From Sphingobium sp. (GTDB lineage Bacteria > Pseudomonadota > Alphaproteobacteria > Sphingomonadales > Sphingomonadaceae), in contig NZ_QFOA01000012.1 in the NCBI RefSeq assembly GCF_003248505.1, forward strand, positions 1 through 64,000: a stretch of DNA of 64,000 nt. Direction: 5' to 3'. The translations under genes and the position numbers were made by a program. The notes under the pieces were generated by a model that ran no database searches, was not told where the DNA came from, and was given only the letters and a program-made list of their open reading frames with translations. Positions within the stretch are counted from its first letter, which is position 1. Each line of letters begins with the position of its first letter. Of the stretch, positions 63,300 to 64,000 are shown one piece after another.

Positions 63300-64000
63300 A
63301 TGAGCTGGACACGCCGCAAGCCGATGGATGCGATGGTGCCGCAGGACAGCGGGCACCAGCTCGCCCGCACCCTGTCGTGGCCGCATCTCCTGGCGCTGGG
63401 CGTGGGGGCGATCGTGGGGACGGGCATCCTGACGCTGATCGGCGTGGGCGCGGATCGGGCCGGGCCTGCGGTCCTCCTCTCCTTCGCCATCGCGGGCGCG
63501 ATCTGCGCCTGCGCGGCGCTCGCCTATGCGGAATTGTCCACCATGATGCCAGCGGCGGGCAGCGCCTACAGCTACAGCTATGTCGTGTTGGGCGAAGGGA
63601 TCGCCTGGATCGTCGGCTGGTCGCTCATCCTCGAATACAGCCTCGTCGTTTCGACCGTGGCGGTGGGCTGGTCGGGCTATGCCGGGCCGCTGCTGACCCC
63701 GCTCGGCTTTCCGTCCGCGCTGACGCAGGGGCCTGAACTCGGCGGCCTCATCAACTTGCCCGCCATCTTCATCATCGCCGTGGTCGCGGGCCTGCTGACG
63801 GTCGGCACGCGCGAAAGCGCGCGGCTCAACACGATCCTCGTCCTCATCAAGATCGTGACGCTCAGCCTGTTCGTCGCCTATGCCCTCCCCGCCTTCGACG
63901 CCGCGAACCTGAAGCCGTTCATGCCCTTCGGCTTTGCCAAGCATATGGGACCGGACGGGGTCGAGCGCGGCGTCATGGCGGCCGCTGCCATCATCTTCTT
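63300..64000 (+). CDS. APC-family amino-acid permease (partial, cut by window end)
   Basis: The first 233 residues of a cationic-amino-acid-transporter-like APC permease. The N-terminus MSWTRRKPMDAM and helix 1 (HLLALGVGAIVGTGILTLIGVGA, containing the GxG substrate-binding break) are typical of the YfnA/CAT branch, followed by AALAYAELSTMMPAAGSAYSYSY. The start ATG 63300 has GAGGGGAG about 12 bases upstream; ATG 63267 in the same frame is an alternative but has no ribosome site. About half of the protein lies beyond the window. Confidence 0.9.
   Translation, partial: MSWTRRKPMDAMVPQDSGHQLARTLSWPHLLALGVGAIVGTGILTLIGVGADRAGPAVLLSFAIAGAICACAALAYAELSTMMPAAGSAYSYSYVVLGEGIAWIVGWSLILEYSLVVSTVAVGWSGYAGPLLTPLGFPSALTQGPELGGLINLPAIFIIAVVAGLLTVGTRESARLNTILVLIKIVTLSLFVAYALPAFDAANLKPFMPFGFAKHMGPDGVERGVMAAAAIIF

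Overview
The window looks like chromosomal DNA of an alphaproteobacterium of the order Sphingomonadales (Sphingomonas/Sphingobium-like). This is inferred from the strong G+C bias at third codon positions, two large TonB-dependent receptors, the pckA-chvI-chvG-hprK-EIIA-ptsH neighbourhood with a kinase-only HprK, an hdaA-ppk-ppx operon, and the rpsP-rimM-trmD-rplS ribosomal operon. No rRNA, tRNA or CRISPR array was recognised.

Layout. 1-1918: an IS1634-like insertion sequence whose left terminal repeat begins at base 1 and whose right terminal repeat stops 2 bp before the ATG of a TonB-dependent receptor. 1921-6357: receptor, Tat-exported class-V PLP enzyme and exported RidA. 6362-10309 (minus): Trm112-like, Lon-N domain, CnoX-like thioredoxin, DUF2141, sterol-desaturase-like and prephenate dehydratase genes. 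10460-12972: cytochrome c, a small exported protein, DUF1993, and a queuosine-precursor transporter. 13079-17990: argB, a degenerate GGDEF protein, then a tightly overlapped yggT-DUF167-folD-hypothetical-marC string. 18039-20998: OmpA-like lipoprotein, CBS/CNNM transporter, small-molecule kinase. 20967-26543 (minus): DUF2066-like, hdaA, ppk, ppx/gppA, divergent from purM and a purN fused to a MmcQ/YjbR domain. 28739-32961 (minus): ptsP, rodZ-like, cpoB. 33129-35667: two tandem Tat-exported HisC-like aminotransferases. 35742-45776: lipoprotein, nitronate monooxygenase-like, lysC, ubiG, DUF1206, CitE-like lyase, exported DUF885 protein, beta-propeller protein, ferredoxin-NADP reductase and a small acidic protein. 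45888-52178: PEP carboxykinase, ChvI/ChvG, HprK, RapZ, EIIA(Man-type) and HPr. 52194-58176: PerM-like permease, SpoU methyltransferase, MHS-type MFS transporter and a second TonB-dependent receptor. 58481-62337 (minus): ffh, rpsP, rimM, trmD with a small membrane protein between rimM and trmD, and rplS. The window ends inside an APC-family amino-acid permease.

How the parts work together. Two themes stand out. First, a complete regulatory phosphotransferase chain without any sugar permease is present: PtsP at 30.7-33.0 kb, and HPr, EIIA, HPr kinase and RapZ at 50-52 kb, next to the ChvG/ChvI two-component system and PEP carboxykinase, which controls the PEP pool feeding PtsP. Second, three separate Tat-exported PLP-dependent enzymes (4640, 33129, 34501) and an exported RidA occur together with two paralogous TonB-dependent receptors. 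PLP chemistry in the periplasm is uncommon; the known precedents are the pyoverdine-tailoring enzymes PvdN and PtaA of Pseudomonas. The receptor-PLP enzyme-RidA operon is the best candidate for an undescribed system: uptake of an amino-group-bearing compound and its conversion in the periplasm, with RidA clearing reactive enamine/imine products. In this strain the insertion sequence has replaced the leader of that operon.
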